Assembly (NCBI GenBank): GCA_021234155.1 | Contig: JAJEKV010000052.1 | Span: 10,284,519-10,348,518, forward strand | From: Isoetes taiwanensis | Taxonomy: Eukaryota; Streptophyta; Lycopodiopsida; Isoetales; Isoetaceae | Direction: 5' to 3' | Length of the DNA: 64,000 nucleotides | Shown: positions 1 through 14,472 of the stretch, one piece after another | Position numbering within the stretch: the stretch's first letter is position 1 | Layout of the letters: the number at the start of each line of letters is the position of its first letter | Notes under the pieces: model-generated | Database searches by the model: none | Seen by the model: the letters and a program-made list of their open reading frames with translations, nothing else | Told to the model about the DNA's origin: nothing | Position numbers and translations under genes: made by a program

Positions 1-930
1 CGTATAAAGTATGTATTCATAGAGCATGCACTACATTTATTCTCTTATGACATTCTTCCACTATGGTTGATCCGCGTATGTATTTTCTATCTATACATTG
101 AACGTATTCTATTGTGTGCTTGACATGCAAGCATCGAGACCCGTTTCTAGGGCTTTTCCCTTCTTGCCTACGAGTGTGGATATGCAGAGAAGGATGGAGC
201 ATTGAAAATTTGTTGGCAGAGAAGGATGGAGTTGAGAGGATCAATAGGCTTTTGGGGCTCTATTCAATGAAAGAAAGGGCATCAGAAGCTGATTGTTTCA
301 CTGTTGAGGCTGGATCGGGAACAAGATCATTTCAAGCCTCTTGCGATGCCTAGAGGTATTATTTTAGCTTCTCTTAGGTTCCTTTGATTCGTAAAAGCAT
401 TACCATAGATATATGCCAAACACAACAATCTGCAGAAAATGTTGTGACTGCTAGTATTGTCTCCTATTGCATCGGAGTGAGGTCATGGTCAACGTACAAC
501 GAGGCCCCCTTCAACTGCTTGCCCTAACGCAATATAGCTCCTCTCACCGAAACGTTCACACATGTGAAATTGACAATACGTGGGTGGTCGGGGCAAAAAT
601 GCAACACACCTAGGGGTTGAGGGGTAAGTAAATGATTTTTATTCTTAACTTTAGGTCAGGAACATTTAAAAGAATTGTAATGGTTGGGAAACAAATTGAA
701 TATGGTGTCTATATTAAGGTACGGTAGATAACTGAGGAAAATAGAGGGAATATCTGAACTAGAATAGCAGAGCTATGATTAGGAGATAAACTAGATAAGA
801 ATTTGTAAGAATAGGGAGATATTTCCTATAATTGAAAATGAGAGGATATTGTTCTAATTTAGAAAAATGTAGATAGTATAAAAAAGGGAGCAAACTTTGA
901 AATGTCATAATTCAGCGAGCGGTTATCAAA
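1..930. other. no gene recognised
   Basis: Short open frames exist on both strands (for example 114-353 plus), but none has a recognisable domain, a convincing splice context or codon continuity. No tandem repeat or transposon terminus was seen. Confidence 0.5.
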
Positions 931-1095
931 ATGGATGTGTATTTGTACAGTTTATCAGCATTCTTATCACTGCCATGGATTTTTCCTCAAAGATACTACA
1001 GGGCCGGGCTTTTTTAATACAGACAGTAATACGCCTGTTGCGTTCCTTCATTGGGTCCCATATACCGATTGGTCACCGTGGACGATAAAATCTAT
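931..1095 (+). repeat. 5'-truncated LINE copy (3' end only)
   Basis: This stretch aligns by eye to the last part of the LINE at 37,665-37,815. Shared landmarks in order are a GTACAGTTT..CAGCATTCTTAT block, a GGGCCGGG-like block followed by TTTTTTAA, ACAGTAATA, a GTTGCG..CTTC block, GGGTCCCATA..CCGATTGG, and a terminal GTGGACGATAAAA. It lacks all coding sequence, as expected when reverse transcription stops early. After GATAAAA the sequence runs into non-repetitive DNA, so the hexamer tail of the longer copy is absent or decayed. Target-site duplications were not found. Confidence 0.7.
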
Positions 1096-2293
1096 TCAAG
1101 TCAATTCTTTGCAATTGAAATTGCTATACACAACAACAGAAATAATGAGTTCAGCTAGAACAATTGATCCGAATGAGGTAGGTTATTCCTGCTTACTTTA
1201 CCTAGAATATATTTCCTGGAGGTCTATATTCCCTGGAATTATTCTGCTATAGGCTGGAAAGATCGAGCCAGAATTTTTTGCTCCTCCCATGGTTGATTCT
1301 TGACGGATTTTTTGGGTACATGCATGGCGACATAGTAAGACATGAAATCGAATGAGTTGAAGGTAACAATTTATATAGCATGTGGATTGTTTCTATATCT
1401 TTTTTGGATTCTCTACAATTGACGTAGACACTGGACATTATACCGTGCGTGTCGTATTACACGATGACACAGTTGGATGGCTTGGCCAAGAGGGTCTCAT
1501 GACACCCTGCCCTCTCTTTCCATTGTTGCCGGGGAAGGTCACCAATGTACCAGGACCAAATTGTGTTATAGAATTTGGAGCTACCTTCTACAAATGTGAG
1601 GAAGACAAACTGGGTTCCATACTTGTTTATCTTCTATGCTCTGGCTAGAATAGACCAAGCTTTCTAGAATTCTCACATTTGCTTCATGTTGAATGTATCA
1701 TGCAAAATCTGTATCATTTTTGTTGTGCTGAATACTTTTTGAGTTCATATAAAGACTGCTAATGCATAAAATACATCATAATCCCCCTACCACGAAATGG
1801 AAGGGAGCAACCACGAAGGAGACATTTGCAAGGCTGGAGCATATTTGTTGTTGTTTTTTCTTTTGCCAAAGCCTATTTTTCCCCATGGTAAAGATAGATG
1901 GAAATACGTGAATCTCAAAAGCATCATCCTAAACACATTATATATGTTTCAAAACGGACGTGTACGCCTTGATATTTTTTATCTAAAAATTCGCCCTCAA
2001 AAAATGCCTTTGGCAGTACCAAGGTCTCCACATTTTAAGGCTTATTTCTTGCATTTTGTACCTTCCCTATTTTGCTCCTCGTTTTAAAGACCATAAAAAA
2101 TGCCAATATAAAGGACACAACAATTTTATGAAAAGTTGGCCAGTTCTAATTTCAACCGTGTCCAATTATGAGGAAAAGCTCTTATTCAGCATGGGAAAAA
2201 AGCCATAAAAGAATGAAAGAATAAAATGCAGGACTGCAGAAATTGTTTTCCCTATTTCAGCAGCACAAAAATGATATAGCCTTCCCAAGCCGC
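1096..2293. other. 3' flank of aspartate aminotransferase; no gene
   Basis: The stretch lies downstream of the minus-strand aminotransferase gene. The open frame at 1,382-1,648 (plus, 88 aa) has no domain I recognise. A 3' UTR probably occupies the part nearest 2,293, but no polyadenylation signal could be singled out. Confidence 0.45.
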
Positions 2294-4371
<2,078 letters not shown>

Positions 4372-6799
4372 AGCCACACGACGGAACAGAGCAAAGAATG
4401 AGCTGAATGATTTGAAGCTACAAATAAGTCTATATACTAAAGTTGTTTCGGCGGCGGACAATCTTTATCCACGTGTCAATATCGAGACTGTCAAAAATAA
4501 TTTCCTTGTCCAACCGTGCAAAACTATTTTCTGGATGCCAGCTCAGCAAATTATGATTGTTGCGTACTCCTCAAGCAACTTACCCAAAAATCACGTTCTA
4601 TTATTTCAGATGGAGAAATGTCTTTTGTCTAGTGTGGCCAGGACGGGTTAGGACACACTATATTGTTTGCTAGTTGAGATAGGCCTATATTCATAACATA
4701 GGATTTCTAAAGGTTAGTGAGGCTTATTCACATGAGAAATTTTTTTGATGTGGCAGAGGCAATTTGACCTAGGATGGGGTCACGCTGGGGTTTTGGAGGC
4801 TCAAAATGCTGGATGTAATGGTCTGATACAAGGAGACGCTTTAGGGAGGTATTTTTGTTATTCTTATCCAACATGGCAATTCCGGACCAAGTAGTTTTTG
4901 CTATTTATACCTGGCTTGGAGGTGCCTTTCTCATATTAGGTAAGGTATTTCCATTTGCTTGCTTTGATTCGTCTTCTATTCATTTCTTGAGTTATGAGGA
5001 GGGGGCCTAAAGGGGAGGTGGTGCTCGACAGATAGAAATGCTTGGGAAGGTGAATCAATCCCTGGAAAATCGGCAATGGAGGATTGTGAAGGCACTGGGT
5101 TTTTGAATGTTATTGTTATCCTGGACATGTCAGGGATGAATGCTCCTGCATCTTTCTATGATTTGCTAGTTAGTTTTTATTAGACAAATTGTGTTGCAGG
5201 TGCAGTTGCAGCCAAGAGGGAAAATGATTTGGATCACTTACATTACCAGTATGTCTTCAGGTTGACTGTGAAGTCTCTTGCGCTACAAAAGGAGGTTTTG
5301 GTGGGGAGGGCAGAAAGCAGTTGGTGTTGTTCTTGTTTGCAAGGCATTGAAGTACACTAAATTACATTGCCTTGAAGGGCTTGTAGGATATTATATGAAA
5401 GACTAGAAAATTGCCCAACTTCGGTCGGCAGTTCATGTGATTGTAGACAAAAAATCTATATCTATATATAGTACTAAAGCCAAAATAAGATGATAGTTTG
5501 TGCGCATTTTGAGCCATTGATTTTACTATTTTATTTTTATCCATTAGATGGGGCGGTTATTTTATACCCTTCCATATATTTTTGGGTTGCCCCTAGGGGG
5601 GCAAACCCTCGTTTATGTGGGTATGTGGGCATATCCGGTATGGAAGCATATGCCTAGTATATCTTGGTATTTGCTAAAAGCGGGTGGTGCACTGTAAAGT
5701 GCTTTCGGTCATCGGCCCCATTCCTTCGGTATGTGAGGCTAACTCGAGGGGATCGGGCTAGATTGATCTAGATTTTGGGTTCGAATGGCTCTCACTCTCG
5801 GGTAACTCTAGGATTCCGGTCGGTTGGGTCATTCCATTTTCTATATTTAAACTTCATTTTGGTACATCGGATTTAGGATCTTAGGGAGGCCGGGGCTCAT
5901 TGCATTGCCGATTTTATAAGTGCTCAAGCTTCTTTTGAAGGAGGGATTCCATTTAGTCATTGCGGTTATTTGCCAATCTTGAATATGAGTGTGCGGGAAA
6001 TCTTGAAAGTTATGGATTATGTGGAACTAGATGTGTATGCAGGCCGGGAACAGGTGCAATCCCGTCCTTTTTAAATTTCTTAAGAATTTGAAAAGCTTTA
6101 AGATAATGAAGAAGTTATATGTTTATGTTGGTATCGAGTATCTTGGCATGCTTTTTGTACATGGTACCTTGGCACGATTTCTTCCCTCATTTCTTTGTTG
6201 CTTTGGTGGAGTTGATATAAATTCAAGGATTTTGTGCTCTACACCGTGAAGCATGTTAAAAAGAGCTGTATTGTCTTCTATTGTGGCGGGGATTTGAGGA
6301 ACCATAACATGCCTTTGCCCTCCTCCCTCCGCTTCTCCCTCCCCTCGCCTCGCCTGGCTTTGGCGCTGGCGCTGGCGGCACTGGCGTTGGCGGAGGCTTT
6401 GCGGCGGATGGCGTTGATGGATGGCGTTGGAGCGGCCGGTGAAGGATGGCGCCCAGTATTATTGCTGAGTGGATGTCGCTGCGCGCATACACGAAGTCTT
6501 GGCGCTTTGGCGCGGTGCTTCGGGTGGATGGGTGAGGAGGCACCTCCAATGGGCGATTTCCTGGCGGTTTTTCGGCGCCGCCTTCCTGCGTGTAATGGCG
6601 ATTGGCGTTAGAGGCGTCGTTTTCCAACACCAGTTGTGAAGAGGTTACGGTTGGAGTTGCTTGGTGAAGCTTTTGTCTTTGGAGGTATGAAGGTATGTTT
6701 GTTGCTTGTGCAACAACATGGATTTTGGATCGGTGAGCAGCCATAGTCATCACAGCAGCGGTTTTTCCAGGTGGTTTTAATCCGGGTCATGATGGTTGT
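4372..6799. other. 5' flank of aspartate aminotransferase, then unassigned sequence
   Basis: The first few hundred bases should hold the aminotransferase promoter and 5' UTR on the minus strand. A TATATAG-like box on that strand near 4,433-4,439 is a weak TATA candidate, about 65 bases from the chosen ATG. Beyond that I see no recognisable gene. An open stretch at about 5,200-5,340 (plus) begins after a TTGCAG acceptor-like site and reads GAVAAKRENDLDHLHYQYVF, which looks coding but has no family I know. 6,310-6,440 is a short GC-rich run with GGCGNTGGCG-like repeats. Confidence 0.4.
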
Positions 6800-6946
6800 G
6801 TTCTAGCTCACGCGTTGTGCTTTTGGTTTAAGGGCTTGGCCCATGTTCTTGTTTGGACTTGGTCCGGGACTTGATCCCTTATGTACTTGGTCCCATAACC
6901 CGATTGGGTTCCGTGGGCGTTAAAAATTTTTCCTTCCTTCCTTTCT
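6800..6946 (+). repeat. probable LINE-type 3' end with (CCTT)n tail
   Basis: The block ends CCCGATTGGGTTCCGTGG, then GCGTTAAAAA, then a pyrimidine tail of CCTT units (6,931-6,945). The order (CCGATTGG, a short spacer, GTGG, CGNTAAAA, simple repeat) matches the 3' ends at 931-1,095 and 37,740-37,858. It is probably a 5'-truncated member of the same or a related LINE group. The 5' limit is uncertain. Confidence 0.45.
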
Positions 6947-9900
6947 TGCATGTTATGTCACAGACGCTAGTGGTAGCCAGTGATTTCGACCCAGGTAAGA
7001 CATTCCTAGGCGATTGATTCTATGTTACATTCCACGCTTTTTCGGAGAGGCCTCCCATTTTAGATCCCCACTGTGCCCATGACGGAAATTTGGTCTTGGC
7101 CGAGGAAGCATATCAAAAGTGAAGGAAGAGCCTACAAACTAGGTCATTTTAGTTGCAACTAAAGTTTATTTGGGTATCGGAAATGCATCCAAATAAGACA
7201 ACAATGGTGCATTTGTGGAGTTTTCAGCCCCTTGGTTGTGGCTTCGGGTTATGAGAGAGCTTCTTTTTGAGTTTGAGGTCAGCAACAAGGTATATGCTTC
7301 GTTAAGCGTAGTGTCTTTGTGGATTAAAACATTTCCTCACTTGGTGATGTAATTATATGAGAAATTTACAAGGTGGTGTACACTTGTTTCCAAGAACAAG
7401 AGGTATTTATTATAACAATTCTTGCTTTTGGCTATTTCTTGCACCTATTTTTGTGATGGCATATAGAAATATATCTTTTAGAAATGTATCTATTCCTAAG
7501 CATATCCTGTTTATTATTTCGATATGTTGCAAGCTTCTATATGTGAGCTCCACCATGTTCATGCATTTCGATATAGATGCAAGCTTCTATATGTGGGCTT
7601 CACCATGTTCATCATATTACGCAAGTGCACCTAATGCGGTGACATGTAAATATTTTATCTTTGTCAATCCCGTGATTTTGATAAAAGGTGTCTCCCCGGT
7701 GACGTAGACATGCCCGGAGAGATAAAAGCTGCAAATTTCCATCTCCAAACCATAACCAAGCACTAAAACTTTTGTATTCCTACCGATTTGGGACAATTCC
7801 AGCTTTTTCTTTGTCGCTTTTTCAATGGTCAATTCTAGCTTAGAATGGCGATAGTTGGAGCTAGCATTGAAATGTGATTTTTTGTGAAACAAAATGTATT
7901 ACATACCCGTGGTAGAGCATCTACGTATGCGACCATATACTCTGTATGGATGTTGGAAAGTTGCGTAAGCAGTTGTGTATGGATGCAATTGATTATAGAA
8001 ACAATCCCATTACAAGACCTAATAGCATTGACACGGAAGATAAGTTACAAAAATCCATAGAAAGAAAATTGTTATTTTACAAGGGAGATAATAGGTGTGC
8101 AAAGACAAACAAGTTTAATGGTCGTGGTACACTAGGCGTAAGTAGGTGAAGCGGATGTAAAGTTTTTGTAAGAGAATGGGAATGAGCTTCTACCATAGGC
8201 AATGCAAGAGACTCGAAGGCGGAAAGTATCTCATCTAGGCAATGGACAATGTGTCCCATCGCTTTAATTTTTTTAAAAGATTTATAGAGTTTCTGAAGCA
8301 TTCATGCTGGTAATTGGAAGTTTTCTGCTGGGTTTTCTGAGTTCCAATATGCCATGAGAACCCACAGGAGGGAGGCATTGCGATGGTGAATTATGATGAT
8401 TGTCATTATTTTTCTCATTTATGGACATGCATGAAGCATTTTCATTTTTCTTCAGAATGTCACAATGACCTACAATTTTGTTGGAACACTGATAGGGCTT
8501 GGGCAAAAGTCACTAGAATGGATGTTATTGTAGTTTTACTTAATAATTTTGTCCTGAATTGTGACTATTTTAGGACTTTTGATGACTCTTATGGTACTTG
8601 ATTTTATCTTATACTTTTATTTAATGTTTTTGTATTAGTGGATTGTTGCTTGTTCCATTATTTTGAATCTGATTACTCTCGGAGGATATGGTCAATGATC
8701 GATATAGAAGTCCGGAATATTGACATATCAACGGTTGTTATTGAAGCAATGCGAGAACAAATACAAAGATATCCCTCAGCTAAAATGTATCCATAAAATC
8801 ATGTTTTCCGTGCATTTGTCCTCCTGTGATGTGCATCTTTTCTTATTCATGCTGAAATTTTGCTTTGCCAATATCCTTAATGAGAACTTTAGATCTTTGC
8901 TATGGATGTCCAGAGATGTCGACTCTTGGTGATGCGCAATTTGAGGCGATAGTTGATAAAGGTGAGCTTCGTTTGTCACTCTTTACTAATGCTACATCAC
9001 CACTTTTTTATGTTGAACTCATCTTTGGAATCGGAACAATTTTGCGGGCATGTTGGACTCTCTCGATGGTGAGTACGTGCTTAGCCAATTGTTTATGGTT
9101 ACATACAATAGTTTCTCACTTTAAGTTGTTTGATGCATTGTGGAACAAATCGCTGATAGTGCAACCAAAATGATGGAGGAGGTCTCTGAGGTTGTGGCTT
9201 TTTTTCACATCTTTTTCGTTTGCATGCGGTTATATAGTTTCACCAACCTTGACCTTGTGGCGTTCGTTCTATCGGGGTCCCGAAATCGGGTGGAAAATAT
9301 ATGCTAGTATGAGTAGTCTAATGCAATCATATATTCGTTGATTATATGTTTTGTCGTAATAGAGTCCCCGCGTCTATGCAGATTACATATGGTGATCCCA
9401 GGTAATGCGTTTACCTCATCTAAATGACCACAAATCAATTGGATTTGTCACTCTCCATGTTTTCGTAAAGCCACTTGATTGATATGTCTAATAATATTAC
9501 GGTGGAACATTTAAGTGATTCTGTTTCGATTATCTATAAATTTTAACAGCTAGACACGGTAAACCAATCACTACTGCGGATCCAAATGTATACGGATCCT
9601 GTTCCTTGAATGAAGATGGTTCAATTGGGAATCATTCTCGCTTTTGAAAACACCGATTTACACTACATTTATGTGTGCACTAAGGTCAACAACAAGTCTA
9701 ATTCACTAGATTAATTGTTTTAATCTCTGCCTTTGCTGAAAATTTTTTTGTGGAAAACAGGCAATCGAGACTACAAAAAGAAGGCCGCAGTGCAAAGCCG
9801 GGCAAAAAGATAAGCATTCAAGCTATGGGCGTGCAACGTCAACACATAAAATGAAGCCCCGAGGCTAGCACAAACCAACCTGAATGTTGTAGCTCGCTAA

Positions 9901-10185
9901 AAGGGTAATGTTTGGCTAGTAACCTAAACATCACGATAAGTAATGGCCAATGGTGGCACCGCAAAGGACCGGGATTCTTGGCGTTGATATTATGATGACG
10001 ATTTGATTATCAATATATCTCCTTATTGAATAATCCTGTCGGGTGATAGAATGTTGTGTGACTAATTATTTGTACATAAATCAAAGCCAGTGATTTGCTG
10101 TGCTTAGACTGCAGACCAAACTTAACAATTTCACTCAAATTGATATTTTTATTTTTCATGCATGTGGGGAGGCAGCTTGTTTGGT
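6947..10185. other. unassigned sequence with no supported gene
   Basis: Open frames such as 8,865-9,173 and 7,946-8,149 (plus) and 7,617-7,892 (minus) have no recognisable domain. The only clear structure is the tandem duplication at 7,518-7,613. The G+C content is ordinary and no transposon termini were found. Confidence 0.4.
7518..7613. repeat. 50-bp tandem duplication
   Basis: Two copies of a unit containing TTTCGATAT, GCAAGCTTCTATATGTG and CACCATGTTCAT lie side by side; the AAGCTTCTAT anchors are at 7,531 and 7,581. A few substitutions separate the copies. Confidence 0.9.
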
Positions 10186-10376
10186 TGTCTAGGCGTTTAG
10201 TCTAGTGGTAATACACTAGATTTGGTTAGGGTCTCGAAGTTAGTGGATCGCCTTTGGGTTGCAATGTAAAGTGGTTGGGGGCAGGGCCCAACAACGCAAT
10301 GTAGTGTGGTGTGTGGTCACATGTCCAGTTGGATGCTGCCTAGTGGCGTGACGTTAAAATACTATCTATCTATCTT
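10186..10376 (+). mobile_element. tRNA-derived SINE with (CTAT)n tail
   Basis: The head resembles a tRNA and carries an RNA polymerase III A-box-like TAGTCTAGTGG (10,198-10,208) and a B-box-like GGTCTCGAAG (10,230-10,239). A unique body of about 120 bp follows and ends GTGGCGTGACGTTAAAA, then a short tetranucleotide tail (CTAT, 10,362-10,374). Total length of about 190 bp suits a plant SINE. The GTTAAAA before the tail resembles the LINE 3' end at 6,926-6,935, as when a SINE borrows a LINE tail; that link is inference. Clear target-site duplications were not identified. Confidence 0.6.
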
Positions 10377-10882
10377 TAGTGGAGCCTTTGGTTTGTGAAA
10401 GTTTAGAGCAATGTTGTGGTTAGATTGTTGAAGGTTGTGTGGATGATTTGGTTTTCCATCCAATAATATTCTTTTTTGGCTTTATAATCTCTCGTCCAAT
10501 AATATTCTTGCGTACTGGACATGTATCACGATGGTTTTCAGATAGATGCCATGTGTGATACCTAATAAACAAACCTGCCACCCTGACAAATTGGCTGTAA
10601 ACGCAATAGTACTCAACCCCTTCCCAAAAAGATCCAATAGGCAATTTACATGTGCCATTAAGCTAGAGCCATCCTTGAAAAATGGATAGATGTTATTTGC
10701 GATCATCACCACTTTTCTTCGTGTTTCTCCAGATAAATAGTGCACTGTCGCGACATGATGATAGTGCATGTAAACTACTGCTAAGCATGGCATAGCATGA
10801 CAAAAGTGCTAGGTAACCGGCCGGATCTCGGGGTTTCCGGCTGGTAAACCGGTAGGCGGCGGCACCGCTCGCGGCTACCTAA
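10377..10882. other. no gene recognised
   Basis: Only short open frames of unknown type are present. From about 10,815 the sequence becomes GC-rich with repeated CCGG and GGTAAACCGG words, which may belong to the inverted-repeat element that follows. Confidence 0.4.
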
Positions 10883-11732
10883 CGTGAACCGACGCTCGGG
10901 CAAAATTTCGTTCTTGGGATTCTTGCAAGCAGGGATGATTTTGGCCTTCAATTATGCGGCTATGACCTGGAACGGGATTTTAAGGAAGGTCTTGGCCCTT
11001 CACTCTCTGCGGCTATGGTCTGGAATGTGATTTTAAAGAAGGTCTGGCTATGACCTGGCTATACCCTGGATATGGAACGAACAAGATATTTTAAGGAAGA
11101 ACAAGAGCAATGCAAGATCTGGCTAGCATAAACTCACAGAGGATCTTGCGAAAAAGGCGCCACTTTGAGGGCAACATAACCTCTGAAGCCGGATCAAGGT
11201 ATTTCCAGAGTTGTTCTTCAATCTGCGGAACAGGGTATCTGCGATGGAGATGTTCTTGAAATTCTTAAGAAACAAGCCAACGGCTAGGCTACTACTACAC
11301 TAATAGTTCGTGCTTTCCTTCAAAAATACCCATAATACCACCATGCTTTTTTTCCTCTTCTTTGTGGTGCCTGTGATAGCACCATAGCCATGCTCTGCCA
11401 TAGCATGTGAGAGCTCTACATGTGTATTACCTTTTGCATGGTATCACAAAAGATAGCACCATAGCTATGGTGCCGGCTCTGTGAGAGCTCTGCCTGTGTA
11501 TTACCGGACAAAAGCACCGGACAATCCCAGGGGCCGCTTGAATGGGAAGCTGGAATGGCATGGGAAGGTCTGCCGGCCGCTCGAAATGGCAAACTCTGCT
11601 TGAAATGGGAAGCTCAAATGAATGGCAGTATGTCGGCGCTGTAAGCGGCGCCACCAGACAGTCGTAAACCAAAATTACCTAAATAAACATTTAACGAATA
11701 TTCCAGGAATTTTGCCCAAACGGCGGTTTACG
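10883..11732. repeat. inverted-repeat element, diverged (possible MITE-like DNA transposon)
   Basis: The 27 bp at 10,883-10,909 (contains CTCGGGCAAAATTTC) match the reverse complement of 11,706-11,732 (contains GGAATTTTGCCCAAAC) with a few mismatches. The arms are about 850 bp apart and flank non-coding sequence. No exact target-site duplication was found and the true ends may lie further out, so the superfamily is open. Confidence 0.4.
11375..11505. repeat. 77-bp-spaced tandem duplication
   Basis: GATAGCACCATAGC starts at 11,375 and again at 11,452; GTGAGAGCTCT and TGTGTATTACC recur in the same order. Small indels distinguish the copies. Confidence 0.8.
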
Positions 11733-11739
11733 ATTATAT

Positions 11740-13981
11740 AATTATTGGGAAGGTTGTGGCAAAGAAGAAATTTTAAATTGGATTTACGCAACACTAAGGT
11801 TTATCGATTTGAGCCTGTGTTAACACACCCTCAGGCCACCGGAGGGCAACTCTCCGTGCGCAGCACCTTGTTTCTACTATTTTTTTTCTTACGAAAAGAA
11901 TATCGGATGTGCCCCCACGCATTTCTTCCTCACAAACACTGAGACTACTTTATTTGGGGCAAGATGTGATCATTACTGCAGACGGTTGTGCAAAGAATGA
12001 TTGATTGTGCATGCCTTTCATTGCAACAGACGAAAATATGAATCCATGGAATAGCTTTTCATATGAATATTTAATATATCAAGGCTTGAAGCAATGCCAG
12101 GTTGCCTCTTAACTCCGGCATTCTATAGTTGCTCCACTATCTCAGATGAAGAATAGAAGATAAAGAAAATTATTTCGAGAATGCAAAAGAAACTTGCTCC
12201 GGCGTGCTCATTCCCATGTTTGAAGAGCTCGGCTATGGCAGAAATTTTTGTTCGTCCCTTTCTATATCGAGCATGCTGAAAAACGACGAAAAGCCGAGGA
12301 AAAGTGTGACAAAGAGGCTGCATTTTGTGGATGAAGATCCAGAAGCAGATCAAGCTTTTCTATGCTCCGGATCAAGGCATGTTTTTTGTGCTCGAAGTGT
12401 AAAGTCTATGCTATTTGAAGCAGACAGCCCTTCTCAAGGCAGAGGAAATAAGAATATATCTGAGCTCTTTATGCACATTATTCAGGCTGATGCTTCACCA
12501 AAAAACACAAAAAAAAGTAGTTGCGTGGTAAGCTTTTAATCCTTTCTTTTCTGCATTTCTTTCATTTTAGGTATGCTTGATGCTTGAATATTTGTATATA
12601 GTGGTTCTCAACATTTACCTGTGGCATGGACCACAGAAGCGTGGAGTTACGATATAGTTTTCTCCAATCAAAAGGCGGGCACTTTTTGCACAATCGGATT
12701 TGGTAAAGTTCCTTTCTATTTTTTTATGGCTTTGTATGTGGTGCATGTTTCTATGAAATCCATATAGACTTTTGCCCACGGCCCACAAATGATTTATGAT
12801 CGAAGGACTTAGTTGTCCGCATAGCCGTTTCCATGTTATCTTCCTTTGTGGCAGTGAATTTCCAGTCAAGATAGCTCTCCATCCAAAATCAGATTATATG
12901 ATTTGTCAATGTGAAATTGAAATGAAACAACTTAGAGAGGACACCCTCATAGACGAGATAATTTAAGTTGATGAGATGGCAGGAACATAAGATAATTGTT
13001 GTGATCAACTGATCAAAGACTTAGTTTGAATTCTGCAATTGTTACAAAATTATGAGGCTTTTAGACCATAACAGGGGCTGGAACCCAACAAATTTAAAAT
13101 ATTGGACAATCTCATGTTTGCTATGAGCCAATCTGCCTATTGTGACAACCCTGCATATGGTGGACAGAAGTACGCAGTCTGGGCACCTCCTCCACATGAC
13201 TATCCTCTATGTAACGAAAGTTTTCTTTGTCCATTTAATGCTTGATCAGTTTACTGATATCTTCTGAGCATTGTAGGTTTTGTCCCCCCTTACGGTCAGG
13301 GTTATCTGTCACACACCCATTTGCCTATTCGTCAATTTTACCAAAACATGACTTCTCATGAAATGCCTTATAATGCCTTACTGGTAATAATTACCAGTAC
13401 CAGCAATACAGGGAAGGAAGGGTTTCAATGTTTCTTGAAACCCTTTTATTACTAAATTCATATCAAGATGTGCAGACAGGATTGTTGATTTGAGAAAATC
13501 TAATCTTGATAAGCTGCCTTTTCCCTAATTTTGTCTGCAAACCTTCCTTGTTTTTTGTGTATTTTCACGTGCTTGAGGTTCAGGCAAGAAAGAGAAGCAC
13601 CATTAGATCCATACAATTGAGGAGAGATTAGCATAAATGGCAGGGTTATATAGTTTTACATTTGGCATTTAAGAAGTTTGTGCCCTGTCCAGTAATGTAG
13701 CAAGCAGCTAGAGATCAAGGGGAGTTCACACATATATTCCGTAGAATACATATGCGTGGATGGAGAAGGTTTTTTTTTTTTTTTTTTTTGAAGTACGTAT
13801 ACTTAAGATACCTCCTACGTTTTGGCGCCCAAGGTGTAAGTTTTTTTACGGTTCCGGCAGCATTTCTTGGCAAGGCACAGGAGTAGGAATACGTTTGGGT
13901 GCAAGAATTTTGGTGCTGATATCTTGAAATACGTTTGATGGTCTTTGAGGGATTTTTAAAGACTTTTTCCACATTTTGCAG
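11740..13981. other. unassigned sequence with orphan exon-like segment
   Basis: An open frame at 12,204-12,539 (plus, 111 aa) ends near a GTAAGC donor-like site. A different frame inside it (12,328-12,402) is shared with 38,791-38,865 and is listed separately. A T20-type homopolymer lies near 13,771. Nothing else could be assigned. Confidence 0.4.
12328..12402 (+). repeat. conserved 24-codon fragment, copy 1 (unknown protein C-terminus)
   Basis: The frame reads 24 residues with the core YAPDQGMFFVLE and then TAA. The same frame with the same stop recurs at 38,791-38,865. Between the copies I count five codons with silent changes and three with replacements, which favours this frame as the one once translated. 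Upstream of this copy the frame is closed by a stop, so it is a fragment. I do not recognise the protein. Confidence 0.5.
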
Positions 13982-14340
13982 CCCGATACTGCTGCCCCTG
14001 CCTATTCTCTGTTACTGCAGAGCAATATCTTGGTTATGGCTTCGACCTATGCACCCAAAGGTAAACTTTTGATGATATTGTGAGCTTTCATGCATGTGAA
14101 ACAAGCTTTCGTTAATAGTGTTTTGAATGAAAACGACCTAGGTATTTTTTTTTATGGTTTGATCCCTGGAGAAATACACAGAAATGGCTTTGAATCTTTG
14201 AAAGATAAGCTGGATATCCACACAAAGAGCTCAAAGATCAGAGTTTTGGGCTAGTGTTTCCGTGTTGAAGATGATAAGCAGCACAAAAAGCTTTTTGAAT
14301 CTGTATTGCAGCTAAAAGCTGGCTCATGTTCTTTGCCATA
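13982..14340 (+). pseudogene. two exon-like segments of an unknown protein, in-frame TAG
   Basis: 13,982-14,060 follows a TTTTGCAG acceptor, is open for 26 codons plus one base and ends at a GTAAAC donor. 14,142 onward follows a CTAG acceptor, and joining the two keeps the frame. The second segment reads GLIPGEIHRNGFESLKDKLD, then a TAG at 14,252-14,254, after which the same frame goes on in a coding-like way (FRVEDDKQHKKLFESVLQLK). The single stop inside an otherwise plausible exon suggests a decayed gene. It lies just upstream of the lipoxygenase remnant but does not resemble lipoxygenase. The family is unknown. Confidence 0.4.
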
Positions 14341-14472
14341 GCCTACATTGGGCATGTCGGATATGTGTATATATGTAGGGTTGTCTTGATTCTACTATAT
14401 ATGTGTAGGTTTCAGTATCATTACATCTACTTGTGTTTGTCAGTCTTGAGTATTTGACTGATGCAAATGCAG

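Noticed and set aside
5700-5830. GGGTTCGAATGG as a tRNA B-box
   Set aside because: No cloverleaf could be drawn around it.
6234-6790. Overlapping frames of 125 aa (plus) and 165 aa (minus), A/L-rich or P-rich
   Set aside because: They are products of a short GC-rich GGCGNTGGCG run; no domain and no splice context.
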